Positions 47,516 through 56,961 of a DNA stretch of 64,000 bases are shown here, in pieces. The position numbers and the translations under genes were made by a program. The first letter of the stretch is position 1. Every line of letters starts with the position of its first letter. The notes under the pieces are model-generated. The model saw only the letters and a list, made by a program, of their open reading frames with translations, ran no database searches and was not told the DNA's origin. Source of the stretch: Dipteris shenzhenensis. Its lineage: Eukaryota; Polypodiophyta; Polypodiopsida; Gleicheniales. The DNA lies in NCBI GenBank assembly GCA_047967505.1, contig CM106539.1; one strand, 5' to 3'.

Positions 47516-47530
47516 TCTCACCCCCCGCTC
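47050..47530 (+). repeat. Pyrimidine-only tract of about 480 bases
   Basis: From 47050 to about 47530 the plus strand is nearly all C and T with occasional A. First come CTCCACCCC-type steps, then repeated blocks of (TC)n separated by ACCCCCC(T/C) (TC runs at about 47285-47305, 47321-47340, 47367-47428 and 47466-47513). Strand asymmetry is extreme. Long frames through it (Pro/Ser/Leu repeats) are artefacts. Confidence 0.95.
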
Positions 47531-47839
47531 ACACTCCCCTCCCTAAAACTAAGGGCTTAAAGGCAGCCCGTAGTGGCACGCACCGACGGTGTAGCCTACC
47601 CCGCCTCCTCCAACTCCTCCGGAGCCCCGTGCCCGCCTCTTTCTTCTGCGCCCACAGAGCCACCAGGCGCCTGCCCCTCCTCCGTTTGTTCCCCCCCCTC
47701 TTGCATTTCCAAGTCTCCCAACCCTCCGTTCATGAAACATCGCCCCCTCCTTCTCGGTGATCCCCCTCCACTCTCAGATGACGCCGCCCAATGCCACTCC
47801 CCCCCCCCTTTTTTGAAATTTTATTAGTAATTTTAAAAA

Positions 47840-48200
47840 AAATAAAAAATCCTAATCCACCCTAGTCCTAACTAACCCTAAACTAACCTAGGTTAGGTTA
47901 GTAGCTTAGGCTAGGTTAATGTTGCTAGTGGTTAGGTTTGCATTAACTCTAATCAGGTTAGTATACTAACCACTGTTAGTTAGACATAGATATAGGTTAG
48001 GCTAAGTCTAACCTAACTGTTGTTAGGATAGGTTAGCTTTTGTTAGGTTAGGTGGAACTTGTTAGGTCAATTAGTTCAACTAGCTATAGTTAGATCCACA
48101 GTTAGTTTAGGTTTAGGTCACTTAAAGTAACTGTCTAGTTATAATAACTAGATAGTTAATGTAATAGGTTAGTTAGACTAACTGGAATTAACCTAGTTCA
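47840..48200. repeat. Degenerate GTTAG/CTAAC low-complexity block
   Basis: About 350 bases built mostly from GTTAG, TAGGTTAG, CTAACC and TAGTTAG pieces on both strands (for example CTAACCTAGGTTAGGTTAG near 47882). The motif resembles, but does not equal, plant telomere DNA (TTTAGGG). No regular period. Confidence 0.8.
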
Positions 48201-48799
48201 AACCCCTCAGTTAGATTTGAAACCCATTCACACCAAACTTTAAGACCAAGGCCCCCCCCCCCACAAAAAAGCTCCATTTTTCCCGTTCTTTAACCCCTCG
48301 TAACTCATTCGTTTGAGACCCAAACTGGACCCCGTTTGAACCAATATTTCACACACGAAAACACCACGCTACGGGGCATTTTTTCAGCCCATTGCACACC
48401 ATTTTGGCATCCCTAGCACTCGCTCATTCACGCCCCCGTGTGGGCCTCATTTCACACTAATTTACTCATATCTTTACGCCGTGACCTCCGATTGATGATC
48501 CATCTGCACCGGCACATTTCCCTACACACATGGGATAATCTTAGGAACATTATTAACATGACAATACCTACAACATTAACACCACTCTAACCCTCAAAAC
48601 AAAACAACATCAACACCCGCACTTGCGGCAGAGACACCCTTTGCAACTCTCGCCCAATCTGCATGCAGCTACGCTCCAGCCAACACCTCCGACTCCAACG
48701 CTCACCAAATCAACATACAATTTCACTGCAAACACCGCCTTCAACAATCCTCTACCCCAATTTCCCCTTTGAAATTCAAGAAATCCCTTTAACTCCTCC
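48201..48799. other. Leader-like region before the gypsy gag fragment
   Basis: Not microsatellite, and compositionally even, with a C run at about 48254-48262. It may be the leader or LTR remnant of the gypsy element whose gag follows, but I find no primer-binding site or LTR edge. The frame 48663-48926 may hold a few N-terminal gag codons before a frameshift. Confidence 0.3.
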
Positions 48800-49458
48800 A
48801 TGCCACAACATGACTGGACACCATCACGTGACAATGATGGGGATATCAACCTCGATGCAGAGGCTGACAATTTCTTTAATCGCAAAAATAATAACAATCA
48901 AGGCAGGCGCCCCCTGGGAAAACTGAAACTTCCCAAAGATAATGGTAGGGGAGATCTAGCCCGATTCCTCCAGCATTATAATGCTGCATGCCGAGCGGGT
49001 GGAGATCAATCCAATGAAACCAAGGTGGCCTGGTTTCCCATGGCCTTAACTGATGAAGCGTCTGAATGGTACCTAGACCTTCTAGTGGAAGAGCGAGCTA
49101 CATGGGACTTGCTTCAAACAGAATTCAAAAGGCGCTTTCAAATGGAGAGGCTACAAGATGATCCTGCTCTCCAACTAAGCAAGATTGAACAAGGCCGTCG
49201 AGGAGATGTACACACGTACCTAGGCAAGATGAAAAGATTAATCACCAAATGTGACCCACGCCTCGATGCAAAGTACCTCATGGCCTGGTTCATTGCGAGA
49301 CTAGCTATGAAATGTTTAGTGCTGCTCATGCAGCAACCATTGACATCGAGGATGGCATGACCAACTCTGACACCAGCAGTGATGATGGCACATCTAGTGC
49401 ACGAGATAAGCACTCTAAAAAGGGCAAATCCAAGTCAACTGCCAAAACAACAGTGTGA
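48800..49458 (+). pseudogene. Ty3/gypsy gag fragment (capsid domain)
   Basis: From ATG 48800: an acidic/Asn-rich start, then the Retrotrans_gag capsid domain. It reads LGKLKLPKDNGRGDLARFLQ, WFPMALTDEASEWYLDLL, TWDLLQTEFKRRFQMERL, LSKIEQGRRGDVHTYLGKMK and KYLMAWFI. This is the W-x-x-F, F, Y-x-x-x-x capsid core of gypsy Gag, which packages element RNA. Near 49300 the frame shifts; a second frame continues YEMFSAAHAATIDIEDGMTN into an Asp/Ser and Lys-rich tail with a stop at about 49456-49458. Protease and pol are absent, so the element is truncated here. Confidence 0.85.
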
Positions 49459-49789
49459 AGAAGTCATTAAAATTCTAAGGAATAACTTTTACCTTTTATA
49501 ACACACACATTGTACTTATAACGAATATTATTCGATAGTTGATTGAGAAATAAATAATACAATTTTTACATAACAAAATAAAATATAAAATTATAAAGAC
49601 ATTACATGAAGAGTTTTCCAAGCAACATTCAAGCCTACGGCTTGACCCAATGTCTAAATTCTATCATTGCTTTAAATATACAAGCATCCTTAATGATTGC
49701 ATCATACTGAAATTCAACATATATGGTTCAGACATATATTCTTTAGTCCCAAATAACATGAAATGCTCCTTTTAAAAGGAAAACCCCAT
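49459..49789. other. AT-rich spacer
   Basis: Very AT-rich and without features. It separates the gypsy gag fragment from the MRS2 exon fragments. Confidence 0.3.
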
Positions 49790-50116
49790 GCACTCATTCT
49801 CAGTCAAATACTTCTCTGCCATAACTCCTCATCATCCATCAACTGTTCAATTTCATCTCTTACCTGTAATAGAAGTAAATTATATGATTTCTGCAATTTA
49901 ATCTATATAGACAAAGAGAGTAAAGAGTTATCTATTCAAATCAATTAGACATTTTACTCAAGAACATCATTAGAAATATTTCAACAATATTGCAAGACAT
50001 TACCCTTTGCACACAACTAGTCAAAGAAACAACCTTGCTTTTGAGTTTATGTACACGTTTCAAATTTAGTGTATTGAGTTTTGAAGTCAGCTCATCTAGA
50101 ACGGGGTGGGCCTCAC
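49790..50116 (-). pseudogene. Two exon fragments of an MRS2/CorA-type Mg2+ transporter
   Basis: Exon 1: 50116-50004, after acceptor CTAAAGCAG, reads HPVLDELTSKLNTLNLKRVH then KLKSKVVSLTSCVQR. Its donor is GTAATG. Exon 2: from 49863, after acceptor CTATTACAG, reads VRDEIEQLMDDEEL; after a 1-base shift it reads MAEKYLTE. In MRS2 proteins the matching wording is 'ALDELTSKISTLNLERVRRLKS...VQKVRDELEQLLDDD.DMAEMYLTEK', the cytosolic helical region before the two membrane helices and the GMN pore motif. Neither the helices nor GMN is present. Introns are kept, so it arose from genomic DNA rather than mRNA. It cannot make a channel. Confidence 0.85.
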
Positions 50117-50479
50117 CTGCTTTAGGCCATGCAATGCCTTTTCCAACTTGCAAATAAACTCCTATGAGTTTTTGACAAACTTTTTTGATACTGAAAACTC
50201 AATCAAGAAAGCACTCTTAACATCCTTCTAAGAGAAAGGCTTTCCCTTTTGTGCAGCTATAGAACTCACAAAGTCTCAAAAGATTCACTAACTTCAATCT
50301 CACTATGTCCCTTGACTACCGATTCAGCATTACACTCCTCAAATTTGCCCTCGAAATCCTCTTGAATCTGTGTATCCAAAGGTGCCAATGACCTTGTCTC
50401 CCTCTATCGAAAGAACTTGTTTTAAGATTCCTAGAAATTAGGAAGAAATGGCAATTGAATATTTCAAGAGTAAGAGCAA
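50117..50479. other. Spacer between MRS2 fragment and RepX
   Basis: May include the upstream intron of the MRS2 fragment. A minus-strand stretch at about 50270-50390 reads an acidic peptide (EDFEGKFEECNAESVVKGHS) that I cannot place in MRS2. Confidence 0.3.
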
Positions 50480-50642
50480 TCATCTAATAGCCTCCTTGAC
50501 AAATTCAATCATCTAATAGGCTAGGATCATGCCTCCTTGGAGAAATAAGCTCCTTGTTATCTAATCACGAACTGGTTTGTCATTAACACTCCATTTGGTC
50601 TCTTCAAGGACTCAAACCATTTCATACAAGAAGGCTACAAGA
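50480..50642 (-). repeat. RepX right half, inverted, ending at the LTR of copia A
   Basis: The reverse complement of this segment matches 55425-55540 (CTTGTATGAAATGGTTTGAG, GATTAGATAACAAGGAGCTT, ATTTCTCCAAGGAG-CATGAT). The end touching copia A (50638-50642, CAAGA) is the target duplication. It begins exactly where the RepX copy ending at 56032 stops. Confidence 0.85.
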
Positions 50643-50828
50643 TGATAGAACATACAATGGTATGGTATTGTAGGCTAGACTTGGTCTAAGTTATTCTAGT
50701 CTAGGGTTTTCACTTTATACTTGGGTTTCATATATATCCCAAGTCTTGTACTTCTATTGTTGAACTATTCAGTGGAGCTTTGTGTGTGGTGTTCTTTATC
50801 CACTTCGTGTCTCCCCACAGTTCCAACA
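50643..50828 (+). mobile_element. 5' LTR of copia element A (186 bp)
   Basis: Starts TGATAGAACATACAATGG, ends CACAGTTCCAACA, followed two bases later by a perfect tRNA-Met primer-binding site TGGTATCAGAGC (50831-50842). It is preceded by CAAGA. Aligned to the split LTR at 56033-56086 plus 61578-61721, it shows 6 substitutions and one 12-bp length difference. Confidence 0.9.
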
Positions 50829-51750
50829 ATTGGTATCAGAGCTTGGCTCCCGCATTGCTTCCCATGCTTCTACCACTCCCAGGTTTCAATTCTCTCATGA
50901 AGAGTCACTTCTATTGCGAAGAAATTAGTCCAGCCAGCTCGTTTTTGCCCGTAGCAGCTTTCCGGAGGTCTCCTATAGCTGGGCGCCTTCACCAGGGTCA
51001 CTACTGGATCTAGGCGACTACAAACTTGCTATTTTGGGATCTTTCACAGCCAGACATCCTCAAAATTAGCTCCATTTGCTGATTTACAGCACTTTTTTCC
51101 AGTCGCCTATCTTCAAGAGCTCCATTTGGGCTGGGCGACCTCATTCTGGGCACTTTTGCTGCTAATTTTGTTAGTTTCCAGCCCCTACATCAACTCGAAC
51201 TGCTTCTTGGAGCATCCTGTGCATGGTTAACTTCAGATCTAGCATTTCCTTGCTTTCTTTCATCAGTTTCCAATTTATTTTCAATTCGCATTTCTCCAGG
51301 AGGACCATCTGAGCTGGGCAACCTCATTCCTAGTAGTTTTGTTGCTAATTTTGGATTGTTTTAGCTCCCAAAATCTGGTCGACTTCTTTTTGGAGTCATC
51401 TTGAAGCTATTTTGGACCGGGAGATCACTTTTCTTGTGATATTTTACACGCAGCAGACAAAAGTCAGAATTGGGGGCAAGTTATTGGATGCATATTGAGC
51501 CAAAGGTTGGCTAACAGTGAATGCTATCATTGGATGCTTTTAAGCAATCATTTGCTTCAGATTTTATACCTTTTCTTGATGCTTATCGAGCCTTTGTTGG
51601 GCTAAAAGTTGAGAATACTTACAGAGCAAATACTATTGCCCATTTTGCCTTGTGATTCCGGAAGGGAATTGTGTATTGTGACAACACCTTTGGGGCAAAT
51701 TTGCTATCTATATTTGCATTTTATTTTCAAGTTACTTGTGAAGTGCAATC
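50829..51750 (+). mobile_element. Copia element A: primer-binding site and leader
   Basis: The primer-binding site at 50831-50842 matches the initiator-tRNA-Met type. The roughly 900-base leader has an internal direct repeat (GAGCTGGGC-ACCTCATTC, TTTTG-TGCTAATTTTG at about 51136-51175 and 51313-51350). It carries packaging and dimerisation functions in the family; nothing more can be read. Confidence 0.75.
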
Positions 51751-52812
51751 ATGTCTCTTTCTGAGAATTTTGGCACCCTGACTGAAGCGGATAAGTTGGA
51801 TGGATCAAACTATGCCTTGTGGTCTTTTATGCTAAGGAATATTTTGGTTGGAAAAGGACTTTGGGATATTGTTAGTGGAGATGAAATTAGGCCTTTTACT
51901 GCTCCTAGTACTCCTAGCAGTCAAGGTTCTATTGCTAGCTCATCTCATCCTCTTTCTGAGGAGCAAAAGAAGTTTGGCCGTTGCAATGCTCAAGCACTTT
52001 CTTTGATTTCCTTGTCAGTGAAGAGGCACATCATGAAGACTATTAAATCTTGTACTTCTTCTAAGGATGCTTGGGACAAGTTGTCCCGTATGCATAATGT
52101 TAAGAATATGGCCAGGGTGATTGCACTCAACAATCAGCTTAAGGATCTGAAAATGACTGATGGTCAAACCATCACAGAGCATGTAGCAAAAATTACAGAT
52201 TTGCGAGATCAGCTTGCAAATGTTGATGAGGAGATTGAAGAGAAGAGATTGGTCTCTATCACTCTTAATAGTCTTGCTCATTCATATAGTACATTTACTA
52301 CATCATTGAGCATCACTCTCAGGGCTGCATCTATTTCTTTTGAAGAATTGGTTGGTTTGTTATTGCAAGAAGAAGAAAGAGCTCATTTTTTCTCATGGCT
52401 CTCATGGCAGCGAGCAAGCTCTAGCCACTGGGAGAGGGGAAATTTTCAAAAATATAAGCCTAAAAACAACCAGCCACAAGGGGCAAATAATAGTACCAAT
52501 AATGCTGGATCAAGCAAAGATGCTAAGGTGAAAAAGGGCAGATGCAATTACTGCAAGAAGCCAGGTCATTACATTGTAGAATGTCAAAAATGCATTGCAA
52601 ATGAGAAGAAGAGGCAAGGCAACTCAAACAGTAATTTTGTGGCTCATACTGAGAACAATGCATCTGGCTCACATGCACACTTTGCTCATGATGATCAGGA
52701 TTTTGTATTTGCAGCCACACTCTCTGAGATATCTTCCAGGGGGGATTGTGATTGTGATCATGCTATTGCTCATAGCAATAATGATGATGCCTATTCACTT
52801 AATGTGAATTAG
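51751..52812 (+). pseudogene. Copia element A: gag
   Basis: 353 codons from ATG 51751. It opens TLTEADKLDGSNYALWSFML, the copia Gag start. A UBN2-like helical region follows (AWDKLSRMHNVKNMARVIAL, ITEHVAKITDLRDQL, SITLNSLAHSYSTF). A zinc knuckle CNYCKKPGHYIVEC (C265, C268, H273, C278) binds element RNA. Within about 52390-52445 the reading (FFSWLSWQRASSSHWERG) looks wrong, while the next frame reads SHGSHGSEQALATGRG, so two nearby, mutually compensating indels are likely. It ends at TAG 52810-52812; the protease frame continues in the same register after it. Confidence 0.8.
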
Positions 52813-53355
52813 AATTGGTATTTGGATAGCGGTGCTTCACAGCATATGACTCCTCATAAGGAGTGGTTTGAGAGCATCAAACATGTGTATGGGCGGCAGG
52901 TTATTTGTGCCAATGATGCTTCTCAAGACATCACAAGAGTGGGACATATTCCCATTAAGCTTGATAATGGCAAAGTCAAGTATATTCATGATGGTTGGTA
53001 TGTTCCAGAGTTGTGAAAGAATCTTATTTCAGTTCCATCTATAGCTCATGATCAGCACATGCTTGTGGAGTTTCAGGATGATCAATGCCGAATTAAAGAT
53101 CCTAGAAAGGGATATGCAGTGGTTGCCACTAGCACTTATGATAAGGGTCTTTATAAGTTGGATGCTAAGCCCCATGTGCAGCATGCCTTGGTTGCATCTA
53201 ATGCATCTTCATGTGATTTATGGCGTGCTAGATTTGGTCATGCACATCATAGAGCATTGGCATACTTGCAGAATAATTAAATGGTTGGAGGGATGCCAAA
53301 ATTGCAGCAACCATCTAGTTCTTTTTGTGAAGGGTGTATTATGAGAAAGTTGCAA
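52813..53355 (+). pseudogene. Copia element A: protease and pre-integrase, truncated
   Basis: Same frame as gag, beyond TAG 52810. Protease motif WYLDSGASQHMTPHKEW (catalytic D-S-G intact). GYVPEL-type block then TGA at 53014-53016; KNLISVPSIAHDQHMLVEF; pre-integrase RARFGHAHHRALAYL (H-x3-H; the norm is also two H) then TAA at 53278-53280; and FCEGCIMRK (C-x-x-C). Element sequence ceases near 53355, immediately after this zinc-binding block. Integrase core, RT and RNase H are absent here and would be expected directly downstream. Confidence 0.85.
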
Positions 53356-53359
53356 CCAT

Positions 53360-53964
53360 CTGTAGTAGCCCTAACAAACAGACCATATGATTGGCTAGCT
53401 GGTCGATTGGTTTTAAAGGGCCTTGTGCCCTATATAAGGAGGGCCTTTGTGCCTTCATATCTCATTCTTTGAAGCAACAGATTTACAGCAGATAGGAGTA
53501 GCAGGCAGGGCTTCCTTGGGCCTTTTCCTAGGAGGTGAAGGAGACCTAAAGAGGGCTGTAGACTGAGCTAGTAAGTGCCCCTAGGCTGATCTACAGGCAG
53601 TAAGGTAGATAGAACCATTCTGGACAGAAAGTCTATAGACGCTTGAGGTGGAGCACACGGGCTCAAGTCTAGAGATAACTGGTAGATAGGAGAAGGACCT
53701 TGTGGTAAGATCAGAGGACCACACCATTGATGGGACTTTGGATCGATCTCTTTTGTATTGTGTCCATAGCTTTGGATAGAAATATATTATTTTGATGGTT
53801 TCTCTATCTGGCTAGCTCATTGTCTATTGATGAGTCTGCACATCTAATTTATGCACGTAAGTTAAGAAGTTTGTGATTCCACACCACACACCACACTGTG
53901 TGCGCTCCTGGGCTATTCTATTAGTCTTCTGTTGTGTGTACCCTCTGTTGGGTCATTTCTAACA
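53360..53964 (+). mobile_element. LTR-like segment X at the break in copia A
   Basis: It follows the point where copia A stops. It has a promoter-like CCTATATAAGG at about 53429-53439, no coding frame, and ends GGGTCATTTCTAACA. That is a plausible LTR end, with TGTAGTAGCCC near 53356 as a possible start. Flanking 5-mers (CCATC, TATGG) do not match, so it is not a clean solo LTR. It may be a truncated LTR of another element brought in by the rearrangement. Confidence 0.35.
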
Positions 53965-55040
53965 TATGGCTATCCTCAAGGGTGAGAATCGCTTATAGCC
54001 AGTATGATAACTCTGCTTGTGACGGTGAATGCCCACCCAAATTCTATGGAGGATCAGTAGTTCATAGCCCTTTCCTTGAGCATTGCTAGTTGCTGTTATG
54101 TCAAAAGCCACTGGTAGGCATTTGGTGGGGAGCACTATGAGGGTTCTCTTGTTCTTGAAAGCGAAGAGGAGTAATGTTGAGCGAACATACCAGAAGAAAA
54201 ACCACTCTTGAACCAACCATGGAGAGAAGGAAGAATTAGGTGTGACAAGTAGAATACAAGGGAGGAGTAAGTTGAGTGAATATATGGCCCAAGGTAGATA
54301 AGAAATGGAGAGGCATGGAGAAGAATAACACTGGAGAGGATAGTCCTAAGATTGAAGAAGAGGTGATGAGCGTGGGAACAAGACTTTTGTTTCACTTGCA
54401 ATGCTTTGATTTACCTATTTCTTGGTAGAGCTTAAATTCTTTTGCACTCAAAATGGTATTGCCTTCTTACTATTGAGATATTGTATGTTAATGTAGGTTG
54501 TTGAAAATGGTGGAAAGAACATAAAGATTGCTATTGTGAGCTAGGGGCGGCGAGCTAGGGGCTCTTGTTATTGCTAGAGGATTTTGAAGTTGAATAAATT
54601 GTGGTTGGACTAGTAAAAAGGTTGTGCTATGCCTCCTTATTAATAGGGCACTGATGATGTCAGTGGGGATGTCATAGTAGCTAGTCCCTACTATGCGTGA
54701 TGGAGTTTATGGTTTTCAATCTTATGAGTGACCCTTGTGAGATTGAAACTGCACTATGTTGTGTTTTTAGAGGATGAGTTTGGGAATGTTCCTGGATTCA
54801 TCTAGGTATATATGTGGAAAGAGGATTCTACGAGGAGGATCTTATTATTTGTGATTTTCTTCCAGCTATTGGGATCACAAGTAGGCTTGTATTCCTATCT
54901 TGTCCTACATGCACATATGTCCATAGAACAATAAGTTAGTTGCTACATGTGCTCATGCACTCACGTATGTCACATGCCAATAAGCATGTTTAAACTCTAC
55001 ACCTCTCTAACCATCTTTGCTCTTTGTGATGTTTTAAAAT
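53965..55040. other. Unassigned region
   Basis: No gene recognised. A RepX-start phrase TTGTGCTATGCCTCCTTATT occurs at about 54626, so a third, mostly lost RepX copy may begin here. A minus-strand open frame at 53959-54401 has no domain that I know. Confidence 0.3.
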
Positions 55041-55046
55041 GGGTCT

Positions 55047-55560
55047 CAAATTCTTGTGCTATGCCTCCTTATTAATAGGCAGCCTCCTCCGATGTATTTG
55101 ATTGCTTGAATAATTGAGACTATCTCTTGTTTTATTAACAAGGTCATTGGTGTAAGCACAATGGAAGTCAATCATGCTCGTTGAAGATCTCTGTTGGTGG
55201 GGTGTTTTGAAGTTATAGCTCAAATCACAATTACAGTCTTCGCAATTTAACATTGTTTTTTGTATTAAGACATTTATGTGGGATTTGGTCTCACCTTTTG
55301 TTATTTTGTAGTTGATCTCGAGAGAAAAGGTTGCAATCTTGATGGACCAAAGTGTCAACCTAACAATGGAAGCCATAGTTTGTCCCTCAGTTGGATTGGA
55401 CAAGGACAACGGTTCTCATAGCCTTGTATGAAATGGTTTGAGTTCTTGAAGAGGCCATATGGAGTGTTAATGATAAACCAATTCGTGATTAGATAACAAG
55501 GAGCTTATTTCTCCAAGGAGACATGATCCTAGCCTACCTAGTACGCTAGGATCATGTCAT
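55047..55560 (+). repeat. RepX copy 1 (uninterrupted)
   Basis: Starts TTCTTGTGCTATGCCTCCTT and runs through CAAAGTGTCAACCTAA, GGATTGGACAAGGACAACGG, TTCTCATAGCC and TTGTATGAAATGG to a hairpin near 55520-55558. It shows what the second copy looked like before copia A/C inserted. Family unknown. The minus strand keeps an open frame of up to 116 codons here that I cannot assign. Confidence 0.85.
55520..55558. repeat. Perfect 14-bp inverted repeat
   Basis: GACATGATCCTAGC (55520-55533) and GCTAGGATCATGTC (55545-55558) with an 11-nt loop, at the right end of RepX copy 1. In the inverted RepX half at 50.5 kb only one arm-like GGATCATGCCTCC is seen, so the hairpin may mark the RepX edge. Confidence 0.9.
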
Positions 55561-55666
55561 ACCTCCTTAAATAGGCCAGTGTGAGGCTTGGAAAATTGAA
55601 CTTGTCATATATTGTAGGATTGTTTTTTAGCATGCAATATTTGGAGGTGATACTCTATACCTTCTT

Positions 55667-56032
55667 CTTGTGCTATGCCTCCTTATTAATAGGTGGTCTC
55701 CTCCGATGTATTGGGTTGCTTGAATAATTGAGACTAGCTCTTGTTTAATTAACAAGGTCATTGGTGTAAGCACAATGGAAGTCAATCACGCTCGTTGAAG
55801 ATCTCTATTGGTGGGGTGTTTTGAGGTTATAGCTCAAATCACAATTACAATCTTTGCAATATAACATTGTTTTTTGTATTAAGACATCTATGTGGGATTT
55901 AGTCTCACCTTTTGTTATTTTGCAGTTGATCTTGAGAGGAAAGTTTGTAATCCTAATGGACCAAAGTGTCAACCTAATAATGGAAGCCATAGTCTGTCCC
56001 CTAGTTGGATTGGACAAGGGCAATGGTTCTTG
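55667..56032 (+). repeat. RepX copy 2, left half, ending at the LTR of copia C
   Basis: Same start phrase and order as copy 1, with roughly 10 percent differences. It stops at GGTTCTTG (56032), directly against the LTR end TGTTGGAAC. The last five bases, TCTTG, are the complement-strand form of CAAGA, the duplication also seen beside copia A. Confidence 0.9.
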
Positions 56033-56086
56033 TGTTGGAACTATGGGGAGACACGAAGTGGATAAAGAACATAAGAGTGTAGTCCA
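56033..56086 (-). mobile_element. Copia C 3' LTR, distal part
   Basis: Reverse complement reads TGGACTACACTC to ATAGTTCCAACA, matching the last third of LTR A. The LTR is cut at 56086 by insertion of copia B; GTCCA (56082-56086) is duplicated at 61573-61577. Confidence 0.9.
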
Positions 56087-56384
56087 TGTTGAGATATCAA
56101 GCTCTACCCCCGATATATCTCCTGGATGACTATCATTTATGTCACCGCCTATGTTAGTTGTACTCGTGGTGTAGTTAGACTACCACGTATGTTTTTGGTT
56201 TGGGTTCACATATGAACCACGTATTCTAGGGTTTGACATATAGGGTATTTCCCTCTTCTATTGTATTAGTGTTGTGTGCAAAAGTGAAGAAAGGCTTCAC
56301 CCTCCAACCTTGTGTCCTCTCTCTTTTGTGTGTTGTGAAGAAAGCTGAACTTGAGTCTCCTATCTCTCTCCCTTATTCTTTACA
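56087..56384 (+). mobile_element. Copia B 5' LTR
   Basis: TGTTGAGATATCAAGC ... CCTTATTCTTTACA. It would drive transcription of the element; I see no strong TATAAA box, only TATTGTATTAG-type AT-rich stretches in its centre. One C-to-T difference from the 3' LTR, at a CpG. Confidence 0.97.
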
Positions 56385-56961
56385 TGGTATCAGAGCCTTG
56401 TTCGTGGTAAGGAGCTCAAGAAAGCAAGCCAAGTTTGTGGTGTCCTGGTAAGAGGACCAGTGTTGCTTTCCTATTTCGAGTTTGGGAGCAAATCTCTGCA
56501 GGTAGCACAGCCAGAAGTGCAGGAGTGCACTGTTTCAGATTGAGAGGCCCTTCGCGGTGTGGCGAGAGCACAGTATATGCTGCGGGATTGGGCGAAGCCC
56601 TCAGTGACTTTATTTTTCTGATTTGAGGCCGTTTCGGGGCCCGTTTTGAAGGCGGAAGTTCTTCACAGGCACTCAGAAAAAGGCCCTGTTTTTGCTGTGC
56701 GACCACTGCGTGGCTAGTCGGTGGAAAGGTGCCACAGAAATTGCATCGTATGCCTGTGTGCAGAGATATTGGGAGTTGCAGATTCATGCCTGTTGCCTGT
56801 TGATGCAAAATCGTCACTAGGAAGTGACTGTGTGGTGAAATACCACTTTCGTCAGTGTTGCAGATCTGCCCCTGTGAGGCTTTTCGCAGAAGTTTTGCTA
56901 TTTGCCCTTGTGAGGCATTTGCTGTGTTTACAGGTTGCTGTTGCAATTCGTGATTTGTAAA
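56385..56961 (+). mobile_element. Copia B primer-binding site and leader
   Basis: TGGTATCAGAGCC abuts the LTR with no spacer, an initiator-tRNA-Met-type site. The roughly 560-base leader is noncoding. Confidence 0.9.

Noticed and set aside
46907-47760. Open frames of 141-280 codons rich in Cys/Val, Pro/Ser/Leu or Arg/Glu
   Set aside because: They run through GT, TC and C-rich microsatellites; period-2 DNA has no stops by its nature. No domain or start context.
47840-48200. True telomeric repeat
   Set aside because: The words are GTTAG/CTAAC variants without a steady TTTAGGG heptamer or strand bias.
53356-53964. Clean solo LTR
   Set aside because: Flanking 5-mers CCATC and TATGG do not match, and its left edge coincides with the break in copia A. 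Kept only as an LTR-like segment.
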